A stretch of 64,000 nt of DNA from Methylobacterium sp. E-066 (GCF_022829635.1 NZ_JAKSYO010000040.1:1-64000); one strand, 5' to 3'; counted from the stretch's first letter, positions 52,640 to 63,979 are shown. Program-made: numbers and translations. The notes: generated by a model from the letters alone, not told the origin.

Positions 52640-53878
52640 TCAGGTCGCCCGACCGCGCCGACGCAGGGCCCGCATCTCCGAGCGCAGCGCTCGCGCGGCA
52701 TAGATCAGTTCGATGAGCGGGAGCGCCAGGCGGCCGCCCCGCGGGAAGCTGCGCACGACCGCACCTTCGCGCCAGAGGCTTTCGCGGATCTGCTTCAAGG
52801 GGCTGGTGCTGCCCGCGCCGGCAAATTGCGCTCGGAGTTCGGTCCGTCCGAAGTCCCGGGATCGGTGCCCGAGGCTCAAGGTCGCCACGGCCTGCTCGCT
52901 CGGCCAGACCACCGCGTCCTTGAGGTGCCGCCAGGCGCGGGCCGCATCCTCCGGGACCCGGTGGAGCGTCTCCGGGGTGAGGCCATCGATGTAAGCGAGG
53001 ACGCCGGTGAACAGGCCCGGCTGCTCCGGCGCGATGCGGCTCTCCCACCCCGGGACCTGGAGATTGGCGCGCGGCGGCCCGCCATCGGCTGAGGCCGTGA
53101 AGGTTCGCACGCTGGACAGCTCCGGCTCGAGGCAGGACTCGATCAACTGCCAGAAGCGGAGCGCCGAGGTCCGGACCTCCCAGGGCTTGTAGCCGTCGCT
53201 CTCGACGCTGAGGCCCAACGTGCGCGCGAAATGCGGCGTCGGAAGCCGCTTGTAATTGCAGCGGGCGAATTGAAGCCCGGACCATTGCCGATCTGGAATG
53301 CCCTCCTGAAGGATCCGCACCGTGCTGCCGTACAGCCCGGTATCGACCAGGATTCCGTGACGACGCGCGCCGGTGCAGGCCGTCAGATGGGCCCGGAACA
53401 GGCCATCCTGCTCGGCGACCGCTTGGCGGAGCATCACCACGCCGGGCTCGGTGCCGGCCAGCAGGGTGGTGAAGCGTGTTGCCTCGAATGGCGCATGCCA
53501 GGGGGGCGGCAGGTCGAGGTCGTCGCGTTGCGACAGGGCGGCGGCGATCTCGGCCATCGACTGGCCGCTGAACTCGCGCTCCAGCTCGGACAGGACCCCC
53601 GGGCTCGGCGGGTCGAACGCGGTCCGGGCCGCGACGAGGCGCGACACCATCAGATCCGCGCGGGGCAAGCGTTGCGGCAGACCGGTCCGCGCCAGGAAGT
53701 GCTCGTAGGCCAGCCGCATCCGCAGGCCGCCCCGGGCGCAGAACAGGAGGACGGCATCGTCGCCCTGGATGAAGCGCTCGAACAGCCAGAGGCGGAGGCA
53801 GAACTCCGCCAGGATGGGCCCCAGCGCGCTGCGCCCGAACGCCTCCGCGTCGAGCGGGCCGGTATCGGGCGCCGTCAC
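52640..53878 (-). CDS. Protein matching the C-terminal half of large HAD hydrolases in polysaccharide loci
   Basis: A 412-residue soluble protein from GTG at 53878, whose GTGA overlaps the stop of the HAD gene. No catalytic motif is obvious. The visible blocks are AVLLFCARGGLRMRLAYEHF, ILVDTGLYGSTVRILQ and the segment ending YKPWEVRTSALRF. Some polysaccharide-locus HAD proteins of about 630 aa (COG5610 type) have a HAD domain followed by a region like this one. The two genes here together (255 + 412 aa) would equal one such protein. Function is unknown. Confidence 0.6.
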   Translation of the reverse strand: MTAPDTGPLDAEAFGRSALGPILAEFCLRLWLFERFIQGDDAVLLFCARGGLRMRLAYEHFLARTGLPQRLPRADLMVSRLVAARTAFDPPSPGVLSELEREFSGQSMAEIAAALSQRDDLDLPPPWHAPFEATRFTTLLAGTEPGVVMLRQAVAEQDGLFRAHLTACTGARRHGILVDTGLYGSTVRILQEGIPDRQWSGLQFARCNYKRLPTPHFARTLGLSVESDGYKPWEVRTSALRFWQLIESCLEPELSSVRTFTASADGGPPRANLQVPGWESRIAPEQPGLFTGVLAYIDGLTPETLHRVPEDAARAWRHLKDAVVWPSEQAVATLSLGHRSRDFGRTELRAQFAGAGSTSPLKQIRESLWREGAVVRSFPRGGRLALPLIELIYAARALRSEMRALRRRGRAT

Positions 53879-54642
53879 GCCGGCGCACCCGCGCGCGGCG
53901 CGTGCGCCGCCCGGATCCGGAGCCCGTGCAGGGCGCGGGCGCGCAGGGCATCGGCCCGGCGCCGGAACACGAGATGCTTCGGCCGCAGGACCTGCAGGGA
54001 GCGCAACCCCGCGGCCTGGGCCATCGTCACGTCGGCGGTGGTGTCGTCGCCGATATGCAGGATGTCGGTGGCTGCGACGCCCTCCTGGCGCAGCACGACG
54101 CCGAACAGGGCGCCCGTCCGCTTCGTCGCGTTGTGGTCGGCGCTGGCATAGATGTGGGCGACGGGATGATCGGGCGCGTGCGCGGCGAGCAGCTGGGCGA
54201 TCGTCTCGCCGCGATGATAGGTGTCGCTCACGGCGATGATCCGGCATCCCGCCCGCGCCTGCTCGGCCAGCCAGGCCAAGAGCGGCGTATTCGCCTTCAG
54301 CTGGGCGATCTCGACCGCGATCTCGGCCCGATGCAGGATCTCCGCCGCCTGCGCATCGAGACTCAGGATCCGGCCCATGGCGTCGACCATGTCGGCGAAC
54401 CGCACGTCTCCCGTCGGGCAGGACAGGTCGAGCGCCCGGTAGGCCTGCTTCTGAACCTCGATGCGGGCGTCGTAGATCGCCCCCGGATGCCGCACGATCC
54501 GCCGCTCGGCGGCGAGAAGCTGCGCGGCGCGCACCGCAATGTCGTTGAACCGCTGGCGTTCCGACCGGTGGTCGCGATGGAGCAGCGTATCGAACACGTC
54601 GCAGGAAATGATCCGGGCGGCCGCTGTTTTGGGAAGGAGCAT
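53875..54642 (-). CDS. HAD-superfamily hydrolase
   Basis: A 255-residue HAD phosphatase-like enzyme. Motif I is ISCDVFDTLLHR (DxFDT), motif II is IAVSDTYHRGE, and motif IV lies in ILHIGDDTTADV. A large helical cap spans about residues 45-150. The Asp after motif I is Phe-Asp as expected for phosphohydrolases. The ATG at 54642 is chosen from the start of conserved sequence. It is coupled by GTGA to the downstream partner and lies in the polysaccharide locus, suggesting action on a sugar phosphate. Confidence 0.83.
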   Translation of the reverse strand: MLLPKTAAARIISCDVFDTLLHRDHRSERQRFNDIAVRAAQLLAAERRIVRHPGAIYDARIEVQKQAYRALDLSCPTGDVRFADMVDAMGRILSLDAQAAEILHRAEIAVEIAQLKANTPLLAWLAEQARAGCRIIAVSDTYHRGETIAQLLAAHAPDHPVAHIYASADHNATKRTGALFGVVLRQEGVAATDILHIGDDTTADVTMAQAAGLRSLQVLRPKHLVFRRRADALRARALHGLRIRAAHAPRAGAPA

Positions 54643-54882
54643 GATGCTTTTGAGCCCTCGAAACCCGTGCGTATCGCCGCCGCGGAGGTGCAGCTCGGTC
54701 GCGATCCCGCATGCCCGACCTGTCGGAAGCATGGCAATCGCGATTTTTAGTCTGTGCCCGCGGATGCAATCAAAAGGACGATGATTCGTGGCATTTGATC
54801 GTCAGGACACTGTTTGATCCCGCGATATCCGTCGAATCGCCGTACAGGCGAGGGAATATCCGATCTCCCCCGCGTCCTGAGT

Positions 54883-54908
54883 CCGATGGCCCGGCGCCGG
54901 GCCATCGG
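54883..54908. terminator. Perfect palindrome directly after the GH16 stop
   Basis: CCGATGGCCCGGC and its complement form a perfect 26-bp palindrome two bases past the GH16 stop codon. There is no T-run on the minus strand, so it is more a stabilising hairpin or weak terminator. Confidence 0.45.
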
Positions 54909-54910
54909 CC

Positions 54911-55795
54911 TTACTCCTTGCAGATGGCGTCGCGCTTCGTCTCGTCGGGGGCGAAGGCGTAAACGTAGTCGACCAGCAGATCGGAGGGGTTGGGGGTCTT
55001 GTCGATCGGCCAGCCGGAACCGAGGGCGAGATTGACCAGGATCATCAGGGGCTTGGTGTGCTCGGGCGGCGTCGGCGTCCGGCCGATCTCGCGGCGGTCG
55101 AGGTAGAACACGACCCACTCCTTCGTCACGTTCACCCCGTAGGTGTGGAAGCTGTCGTTCAGCGAGCCGCTCGGGACCGAGGTGATGATCTCGCCGCCGC
55201 TGTTCTTCTTCGGGTCGGTCTTGTCCCAGACGTGCCAGACCGAATGGAATCCGTCCGGGAACTGGCCGTAATATTCGAGCACGTCGATCTCCACCGACGG
55301 GGTCTTGTCGTCCTTCGGTTTGTTGGCGTTCAACCAGAAGGCGGGCCACACGCCGGGACCGGGCGGAAGCTTCATGCGCGCCTCGAAATACCCGTACATC
55401 AGGGCGAATCCGGCGGTGGTGGGATCGGCCGAGGAGAGCAGGCCGGAGGTCCACTTTCCGTTGTCGTGCTTCCGCGCCCGGATCTTCAGGATCCCGTCCT
55501 TGACGATGAACGGCGCGTTCTTCTCGGGATCGGCGAAGATGTCGATCGGGTCGATGAATTGTGCATCGCCGAAATCACCGTTCCAGGGCGTGTGCGCCGA
55601 CCACCGCGCCCGCTCGTTGTTGGATTTCGAAACGCTCAAGTCGTTGAAGTCGTCGGCGAAGACCTTCTTGAACCGACAGAGCTGCAGCGGCTCGCCTTCC
55701 GCCTTCAGCTCCCGACATCCGGCGACCGTGGCGAGGCCGACCAAGGCTGCAACGGTTGGGAATACCCATTTATTCCGCATCAAGCGCGCACCCAT
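54911..55795 (-). CDS. Secreted family 16 glycoside hydrolase (ExoK-like endo-beta-glycanase), lipoprotein
   Basis: A 294-residue GH16 enzyme. The N-terminal stretch FPTVAALVGLATVAGC ends in a lipobox (VAGC), so it is probably anchored in a membrane. The catalytic EIDVLE sits near residue 170 after GYFEARMKLPPGPGVWPAFWL, and FHTYGVNVTKEWVVFYLDRR follows, all typical. In rhizobia, GH16 enzymes such as ExoK trim the locus's own exopolysaccharide. A beta-linked glucan or galactan backbone is thus suggested. The start MGARLMRNK at 55795 or MRNK at 55780 is uncertain. Confidence 0.9.
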   Translation of the reverse strand: MGARLMRNKWVFPTVAALVGLATVAGCRELKAEGEPLQLCRFKKVFADDFNDLSVSKSNNERARWSAHTPWNGDFGDAQFIDPIDIFADPEKNAPFIVKDGILKIRARKHDNGKWTSGLLSSADPTTAGFALMYGYFEARMKLPPGPGVWPAFWLNANKPKDDKTPSVEIDVLEYYGQFPDGFHSVWHVWDKTDPKKNSGGEIITSVPSGSLNDSFHTYGVNVTKEWVVFYLDRREIGRTPTPPEHTKPLMILVNLALGSGWPIDKTPNPSDLLVDYVYAFAPDETKRDAICKE

Positions 55796-56241
55796 TCGGC
55801 TCACCAGCAGTTTCGGCGAATTATAGCGTTCAAGTTCTGCCTTATTAGAGGGTTTATATAGTTCTGGTCCAGGGGGAGGGGCGGAGAAGTGCCGAGGCCC
55901 GGGCGAGGCGTGTGCGCCGTCGCGGCCTCGTCCCGAAGGTTGCAACGCCTGTCGCGGATGCGCCGGTCTTGTGCGCCGCAGCAATACGGTGGCCGCGCCG
56001 CAGAGGGGCGCTTGCTTCAGGCATCCCGGATTTTGGTGGGCGAAGATGTCGGGTCTGCGCTGGCCAATGCACCGTCGTCGCGAAGCGATCCGAAGCGGCC
56101 GCGATGCTCAGGGCGAGAGCGCTACGCGAGGTTGATCGGCCGCGCGCGCAAGGACGGTTCCAGCTGCCGCGAACCCAACGCTTAGCCTGAGGCGGGCAGT
56201 TCAGAAACAAGTCGAGCTTGGGAAAACCCGTCTCCAAAAGC
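55796..56241. other. 446-bp gap, no gene seen
   Basis: The first 70 bases (AT-rich) are the likely promoter of the GH16 gene. The remaining 370 bases are open on several frames but not convincingly coding on either strand; a decayed gene cannot be excluded. Confidence 0.45.
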
Positions 56242-56895
56242 TCAGAACGCGAACCCGACCTCCGCCGCGAAGGCGTCGAGGAGCGGCAGGGAGGCGTCGA
56301 ACAGCGGACGGGAGCCGAAGGCATCGCCCGCGCGCACGAACAGGGTCGCCTTGGCGTTGCGGTGCGGGCCGAACACGCAGGCGAGGCGGCCGTCGTCCTT
56401 GAGCTGGTCCAGCAGGGCCTGCGGCCGGACCTCGACCCGGCCGTTGATCAGGATCACGTCGAAGGGTGCCTCCTTGGGGGCGCCCGCCTGCAGCGGACCC
56501 TCGATCACCCGCGCCGTGGTGCCGAGCTTGGTGCGGGCCGTCTCGGCGAGGTCGGGCACCGATTCGAGCGCCGTCACATCCGCGCCGAGATCCGCCATCA
56601 CGGCGGCGGCGTAGCCGGTGCCGGTGCCGACATCGAGGGCTTTGGCGCCGGGCCGGATTTTCAGGGCCTGGATCAGCCGGGCCAGCACCATCGGCGCCGG
56701 CAGGCAACGGGTCTCGCCGTTCGCGCCGTCGAGCCGCAGGGTCTGATCGATATAGGCGAACGGCTCGCGGCCCTTCGGCACGAAGGCTTCGCGCGGCACC
56801 GTGTCGAACGCGTCGAGCACCGCGTTGTCGTTCACGTCGAAGGTCCGCAACTGGCAGTCGACCATCATCCGCCGCGCCTGCGCGTAATCGATCAT
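56242..56895 (-). CDS. pcm: Protein-L-isoaspartate O-methyltransferase
   Basis: A 217-residue PCMT-family enzyme: MVDCQLRTFDVNDNAVLDAFDTVPRE, the LRLDGANGETRCLPAPMVLARLIQAL segment and SAM motif I ALDVGTGTGYAAAV. It methylates isoaspartyl residues to start protein repair. The usual GxxxSxP of the loop is modified (GANGETRCLPAP), as in the divergent alphaproteobacterial form that some annotators call PCMT-like. The start is ATG at 56895. Confidence 0.88.
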   Translation of the reverse strand: MIDYAQARRMMVDCQLRTFDVNDNAVLDAFDTVPREAFVPKGREPFAYIDQTLRLDGANGETRCLPAPMVLARLIQALKIRPGAKALDVGTGTGYAAAVMADLGADVTALESVPDLAETARTKLGTTARVIEGPLQAGAPKEAPFDVILINGRVEVRPQALLDQLKDDGRLACVFGPHRNAKATLFVRAGDAFGSRPLFDASLPLLDAFAAEVGFAF

Positions 56896-57229
56896 CGAAC
56901 CGTGTCCTCGAACCGGATCGGAACGCTGCGTGGGCCTGGCCACGGCGCGCGCCGCGGTCCCCGGCCAAGCTCAAGCGTTCCGGACGCGCGCGTTTTCGGA
57001 GATCACCGGCCAAAACGCAAGGTTTTCACGGGTGGACCCGGCCATGAGCATCGACGGCCGGCACCGCACCCGGATTGGCCGGCGGCGCTGGATCGCGAAA
57101 GATGCGTTACGGGGGCATCCCGCTGTCGCGCCAGGGTTGTCGAAGGGGTCGCATTGCGCGGTCAGACGTTGAATAGAGAATGCAGATCGGACCGGGCGAT
57201 CCAAGATGCCGGCCATCTCGGGAGACATC

Positions 57230-58504
57230 ATGACGCCAGTCACCAAGCCGATTCTGACCCGCGGACTCGCCGCCGCACTCGCCTGCCTGGGCTTCGGGAC
57301 CGCGTCCCCGGATGCAGTGCGTGCGCAGGAGACGAAGGCCAGCTCCGCGCCGCCGGCCAGCGTGCAGGTCGATCGCGGCTCGGCCCTCTACGGACGTCCC
57401 GAAGGCGGGGACGCGGCCAAGCTCGCGCCGGTCGCAGGGCCGCCCCTGGCGACGGCCGCCGCCAAGCTGCCCCTCGACAAGCTGAAGGTGCCGGAGGGCT
57501 TCAAGGTCGAGGTCTATGCCAGCGGCCTCGCCAATGCCCGCTCGATGACCCAGGCGCCGGACGGAACGCTGTTCGTCGGCACCCGCACGGTCGGCAAGGT
57601 CTACGCGGTGCTGCCGCAGGCTGGGCCGGACGGTAAGCGCGAGGTCAAGACGATCGCGTCGGGGCTGCACCGGCCGAACGGTGTCGCATTCCACGAAGGC
57701 GCGCTCTACGTCGCCGAGCTGTCGAAGATCTGGCGCTACGACGACATCGCCAACCATCTTGACGGCTCCGAGAAGCCGAGCCTCGTCTACGATGATCTGC
57801 CTAAGGACGAAGCCCATGGCTGGAAGTTCATCGCCATCGGGCCGGACAACAAGCTCTACGTCCCGGTCGGCGCGCCCGGCAACATCGTGATGCCCCCAGA
57901 CACGCACGCTCAGATCCGCCGGATCGATCTCGACGGCAAGAACGCCGAAGTGATCGCCCGCGGGGTGCGCAACACGGTGGGCTTCGACTGGAACCCGAAG
58001 ACCAAGCAGCTCTGGTTTACGGACAATGGCCGCGATTGGGTCTCCGAGGACATCCCGAACGACGAGCTGAACGTGCTCACGGAGCCGGGCAAGCAGCATT
58101 TCGGCTATCCGTTCTGCCACCAGGGCACGTTCACGGATCCCGAATACGGCTGGGGCCATTCCTGCGCGGAGTTCACCGCGCCGGCGGGCCTGCTCGGGCC
58201 GCACACGGCCTCGCTCGGGATGCGGTTCTACACCGGCGCGCAGTTCCCAGATTCCTACAAGGATGCCGCCTTCATCGCCCGGCACGGCTCCTGGAACCGC
58301 ACGACCAAGCTCGGCGGCGACGTCGTGGTCGCGCGGCCGGGCCCGGACGGCAAGGTCGCAGCCGTGGAGCCGTTCCTGACCGGCTTCCTCCAAGACAACA
58401 AATATGCCGGCCGCCCGGTCGACGTGCTGGTCGCCAAGGACGGGTCGCTGCTCGTCTCGGACGACTATAACGGCGCGATCTACCGTGTCAGCTACGGCCA
58501 GTGA
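57230..58504 (+). CDS. PQQ-dependent sorbosone-dehydrogenase-family sugar/alcohol dehydrogenase
   Basis: A 424-residue periplasmic beta-propeller of the GSDH/L-sorbosone dehydrogenase family. The signal peptide is at about 1-36 (ILTRGLAAALACLGFG, cleavage near VRAQE). Propeller repeats include SMTQAPDGTLFVGTRTVGKV, GLHRPNGVAFHEGALYVAE and GVRNTVGFDWNPKTKQLWFTDNGRDWV. Members use PQQ to oxidise aldoses, and electrons could pass to the cytochrome encoded immediately after (overlapping stop/start). The substrate is unknown. GGGAG precedes the ATG. Confidence 0.9.
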   Translation: MTPVTKPILTRGLAAALACLGFGTASPDAVRAQETKASSAPPASVQVDRGSALYGRPEGGDAAKLAPVAGPPLATAAAKLPLDKLKVPEGFKVEVYASGLANARSMTQAPDGTLFVGTRTVGKVYAVLPQAGPDGKREVKTIASGLHRPNGVAFHEGALYVAELSKIWRYDDIANHLDGSEKPSLVYDDLPKDEAHGWKFIAIGPDNKLYVPVGAPGNIVMPPDTHAQIRRIDLDGKNAEVIARGVRNTVGFDWNPKTKQLWFTDNGRDWVSEDIPNDELNVLTEPGKQHFGYPFCHQGTFTDPEYGWGHSCAEFTAPAGLLGPHTASLGMRFYTGAQFPDSYKDAAFIARHGSWNRTTKLGGDVVVARPGPDGKVAAVEPFLTGFLQDNKYAGRPVDVLVAKDGSLLVSDDYNGAIYRVSYGQ

Positions 58505-59097
58505 TGCGCCGCGGAGCGAGGATCGGGCTGATCAGGGGGCTTGCCTCGGCCCTCGGTGTCCTGCTGGCGGGTGCGGCGCTGGCTGCGCCCGATGCGGCGA
58601 TGCAGGAGCGTCTCGCCCCCTGCGTCGCTTGCCACGGGGGCGGAACCTCGGAGAATGAGGGCGTGCCCTCGCTGGGCGGCCAGCAGGCGGACTACGTCGT
58701 GACGCAGCTGTTCCAGTTCCGGGAGAAGCAGCGCGCGGCGGAGCCCATGAACGACGTCGCCGCCGGTTTCTCCGACGACGACCTGCGCACTTACGCCGAT
58801 GCGGTCGCGGCCCTTCCGGCGCCCGCTTGGTCGGGGCCGGCCGCGGACCCGGCCCTAGTGGCGCGCGCCCAGGCGCTGGTCTCAAAGCACCAGTGCAATT
58901 CCTGTCACGGTGCTGACCTTGCCGGCCGGGATGCAATTCCCAGGATCCGGGTGCAGCGGGAGGAGTACCTCGCCCGGGCCCTCGCGGCCTACAAGTCGAA
59001 CGCCCGGCCAGGCTACGACCCGGCGATGAACGAGGTCGCGCAGGGTCTGAGCGACGCCGACATCCAGGATCTGGCAGCCTACGTCGCGCGGCTCTGA
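58504..59097 (+). CDS. Di-haem c-type cytochrome (c4-like)
   Basis: A 197-residue periplasmic cytochrome. The signal peptide is at about 1-28 (LASALGVLLAGAALAAP). There are two haem sites, CVACH (Cys40, Cys43, His44) and CNSCH (Cys131, Cys134, His135), with axial Met candidates downstream of each. The ATG at 58504 overlaps the dehydrogenase stop (TGATG); GTG at 58501 is also possible. It probably accepts electrons from that dehydrogenase. Confidence 0.9.
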   Translation: MRRGARIGLIRGLASALGVLLAGAALAAPDAAMQERLAPCVACHGGGTSENEGVPSLGGQQADYVVTQLFQFREKQRAAEPMNDVAAGFSDDDLRTYADAVAALPAPAWSGPAADPALVARAQALVSKHQCNSCHGADLAGRDAIPRIRVQREEYLARALAAYKSNARPGYDPAMNEVAQGLSDADIQDLAAYVARL

Positions 59098-59106
59098 GGG
59101 CCGCGC

Positions 59107-59883
59107 CTAGCTCACCACGCGCAGCCTATCACCCACCGCGAGCGCTCCGCCGGCGATCACCTCGGCGTAGACCCCGAGGTCGCGGTGGCCGAGGCGCGCG
59201 TCGAGGGTCCAGGGAATGTCGTGGTCGCGCACGCCGCTCACCGGATCGACGTTGGTGGCGGCGCAGCGCACCGTGCGCTTGGTGATCTTGAGCCGCAGCC
59301 CGCTCGGCGCCTCGATCACCTGGCCGACCATGTCCAGCTCGGCGAAGGGCGCGAGCCCCTCGACCAGCAGGTTGCCGCGGAAGCGCAGCGGGTCGACCGG
59401 CGCGCCGAGATAGTCTTCCACCGCCGCCACGCTGGCCCGGTTGATCAGCGAGACGTAGCCGGTGGGCGAATCGGTGAACCGGTATTGCGGCGGCGCCGCC
59501 AGCACCTTCGGCTCGCCCCGCAGGTTTTCAGGCAAAGTGCGCCGCATCAGGTCGGCGAGTCCGTCGCGGCCGGCCTCCGTGTCGAGCCGGAACGCCAGCG
59601 CTTCCCCGGCATGCTCCACCGTGAGCGTGGCGGTGGCATCGTCGTAGCGGGTGCGCAGGCGGGCCAGAGCCTCGTCGCGCATCAGCATCAGGTACTTGGT
59701 CTTGGGTTGGTGCCGCGGCGCCACCGGGTTGAAGCCCGAGGGCCCGTTCTCGATGGCGTAGAGCCGGTCCCCCGGGAAGAACCCGCTGGTCTCCAGCTCC
59801 GCCCGGTCGAGGGGCTCCGGGCTCAGGCCCTTCACAGGGTAGCGGTAAAGGCCGAGGAGGCCGATTTCGAGGGCGGCTTGCAT
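59107..59883 (-). CDS. MOSC domain protein
   Basis: A 258-residue protein with an N-terminal MOSC_N beta domain (LLGLYRYPVKGLSPEPLDRAE) and a C-terminal MOSC domain holding the conserved Cys in KRTVRCAATNVDP. It resembles YcbX/mARC-type molybdenum cofactor enzymes that reduce N-hydroxylated compounds. The start is ATG at 59883. It converges on the cytochrome gene. Confidence 0.87.
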   Translation of the reverse strand: MQAALEIGLLGLYRYPVKGLSPEPLDRAELETSGFFPGDRLYAIENGPSGFNPVAPRHQPKTKYLMLMRDEALARLRTRYDDATATLTVEHAGEALAFRLDTEAGRDGLADLMRRTLPENLRGEPKVLAAPPQYRFTDSPTGYVSLINRASVAAVEDYLGAPVDPLRFRGNLLVEGLAPFAELDMVGQVIEAPSGLRLKITKRTVRCAATNVDPVSGVRDHDIPWTLDARLGHRDLGVYAEVIAGGALAVGDRLRVVS

Positions 59884-59929
59884 GCCGGCAGGGTGGCTCG
59901 GAAAAGCTCCGCCGCGCAAGGCCTGAGCC

Positions 59930-59957
59930 CTTGTGGTGCGCAAATACAACACCACAT
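59930..59957 (+). promoter_or_regulatory. Possible sigma-32 (RpoH) promoter of clpB
   Basis: CTTGTGG at 59930-59936, then 15 bases, then CCACAT at 59952-59957 resembles the RpoH pattern CTTGaaa-N(11-16)-CCCCAT. It is about 120 bases before the clpB start. TGTGGTG (59932-59938) and CACCACA (59950-59956) also form a perfect dyad. Both readings are tentative. Confidence 0.35.
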
Positions 59958-60076
59958 CGGGCCTACCGGTGGCTTTCGGCGCCGGGGCCCCTTGCGGCAG
60001 AATGCGGAGGGGCGACGTTTCGGCAAGGCCGCGCCATCTCGGGCGGCGGATGCCGGCACGGGAGGGTGAGACACGC

Positions 60077-62701
<2,625 letters not shown>

Positions 62702-62720
62702 GCGTCTCGGTTTCGAGCGA

Positions 62721-62754
62721 GGCGGCGCGCCTGAGGAGGGCGCGCCGCCTTTTT
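62721..62754 (+). terminator. Rho-independent terminator of clpB
   Basis: GGCGGCGCGCC and GGCGCGCCGCC form an 11-bp stem (62721-62731 with 62739-62749), with a 7-base loop and a TTTTT run at 62750-62754. Confidence 0.92.
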
Positions 62755-62779
62755 CGTATGTGTCGTGCGCTCCGGACCC

Positions 62780-63928
62780 TCAGCCCGCCGCGACGCGCCT
62801 GACGCGAGCCAGGATCGCCACCTGCAGCGCAAAGCCCGCAGCCGCCACAGCGGCGGCGGCTGTTGGCAGGGCGGAGATTCCCGCCAGCGTGACCACCACG
62901 CCGCCGAGCGCCGCACCGGCCGCGCCGCCGAGGTAGTTCGCGGAGCTGTTCAGCGCGACGGCGACGCTGCCGTGATCGGGCCGGAGGTGCAGCAGGGCAT
63001 GCTGCTGCGGCGCCTGCGAGGCCCAGCCCATCGCGCCCCAGATCAGCAACGGCAGGTAGCCAAGGAGCGGGGTGCCGAGCAGGCCGGGAAGCGCGGCGAG
63101 CGCCAGCGTCAGGGCGGCCAGGATCACGGCCATCAGCCGACGGGGATTGCGCGTCCGGTCGATCAGCGGGCCGACAGAAAAGCTGCCCACCATCCCGCCG
63201 ATGCCCCAGGCCCAGAAATACGAGGCCGCAGCGGTGCCCAGCCCGGCCCGGTCGAGGAGCGGTGCCAGATAGGTGTACAGCCCGAGGCTGGCGATGGCGG
63301 TAAGGGACGTAACCATCACCGTGGCGACCACCGACGCGTCGGTCAGCAGGGCGGCGCGGGCCCGCCAGGATGGCGGCTCCGCGGCCTCGATGTCGGGCAG
63401 GCGTGCCAGGATCGCGGCCGTCGCGACGGCGCCCAGCAGTGTCACCATCCAGAGGGCGCTCTGCCAGCCGAGTCGTTCGGCGATCCACAACCCGGCCGGC
63501 ACGCCGATGACCGTCCCGGTGCTCATGCCCCCGAGGGTCAGCGCCAGGGCGCGGCCCTTGCGGCCCGGCTCCACCAGCGTGGCCGCGGACGCGATCGCCA
63601 CCGGCGCGTACAGACCGGCCGCGAGGCCGGCGAGCGCCCGGGCCAGGAGCAGCCCCAACAGGCCGGTGGCGAGGGCGCTCAGCATGTTCGCGATGGTGAA
63701 GACCGCGAGCGCCAGCCCGAGGATCCGCCGCACCGGCTTGCCGGCCAGCAGGGTGGCGCAGACCGGGGCCGCCAGCGCGTAGGCCAGGGTGAAGACCGTG
63801 ACCGCCTGCCCGGCCTCGCCGGGCTCGACCTGGAACGCGGCGCCGATCCCCGGCAGCAGCCCCGCGACCACATACGCATCCAAGCCCAGGGCGAACATCC
63901 CGAGCGCCAGAACCGCGATTCGTCTCAT
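62780..63928 (-). CDS. Major facilitator superfamily exporter (DHA1-like)
   Basis: A 382-residue transporter with 12 predicted membrane segments; it starts MRRIAVLALGMFALGLDAYVVAGLLPGI. The cytoplasmic loop 2-3 motif is LLAGKPVRRIL. This layout matches the DHA1/YdhP-like sugar or drug efflux group. It is divergent from the probable regulator beginning at 63980, with a perfect dyad between them, which points to local repression and induction by the exported compound. Confidence 0.9.
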   Translation of the reverse strand: MRRIAVLALGMFALGLDAYVVAGLLPGIGAAFQVEPGEAGQAVTVFTLAYALAAPVCATLLAGKPVRRILGLALAVFTIANMLSALATGLLGLLLARALAGLAAGLYAPVAIASAATLVEPGRKGRALALTLGGMSTGTVIGVPAGLWIAERLGWQSALWMVTLLGAVATAAILARLPDIEAAEPPSWRARAALLTDASVVATVMVTSLTAIASLGLYTYLAPLLDRAGLGTAAASYFWAWGIGGMVGSFSVGPLIDRTRNPRRLMAVILAALTLALAALPGLLGTPLLGYLPLLIWGAMGWASQAPQQHALLHLRPDHGSVAVALNSSANYLGGAAGAALGGVVVTLAGISALPTAAAAVAAAGFALQVAILARVRRVAAG

Positions 63929-63947
63929 GTCCCGCCGCCTCTTTACG

Positions 63948-63969
63948 ATGTACGACGAAAATCGTACAT
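63948..63969. promoter_or_regulatory. Perfect inverted repeat between MFS gene and divergent regulator
   Basis: ATGTACGA-CGAAAA-TCGTACAT is a perfect 8-bp dyad with a 6-base spacer, 20 bases upstream of the MFS start and 11 bases before the ATG at 63980. This is typical for a TetR-type operator. Confidence 0.6.
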
Positions 63970-63979
63970 AAACGGCGCC

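Noticed and set aside
55854-56324. Minus-strand 156-codon frame in the GH16-pcm gap
   Set aside because: It overlaps pcm, lacks a ribosome site and has no recognisable motif; at most a decayed gene.
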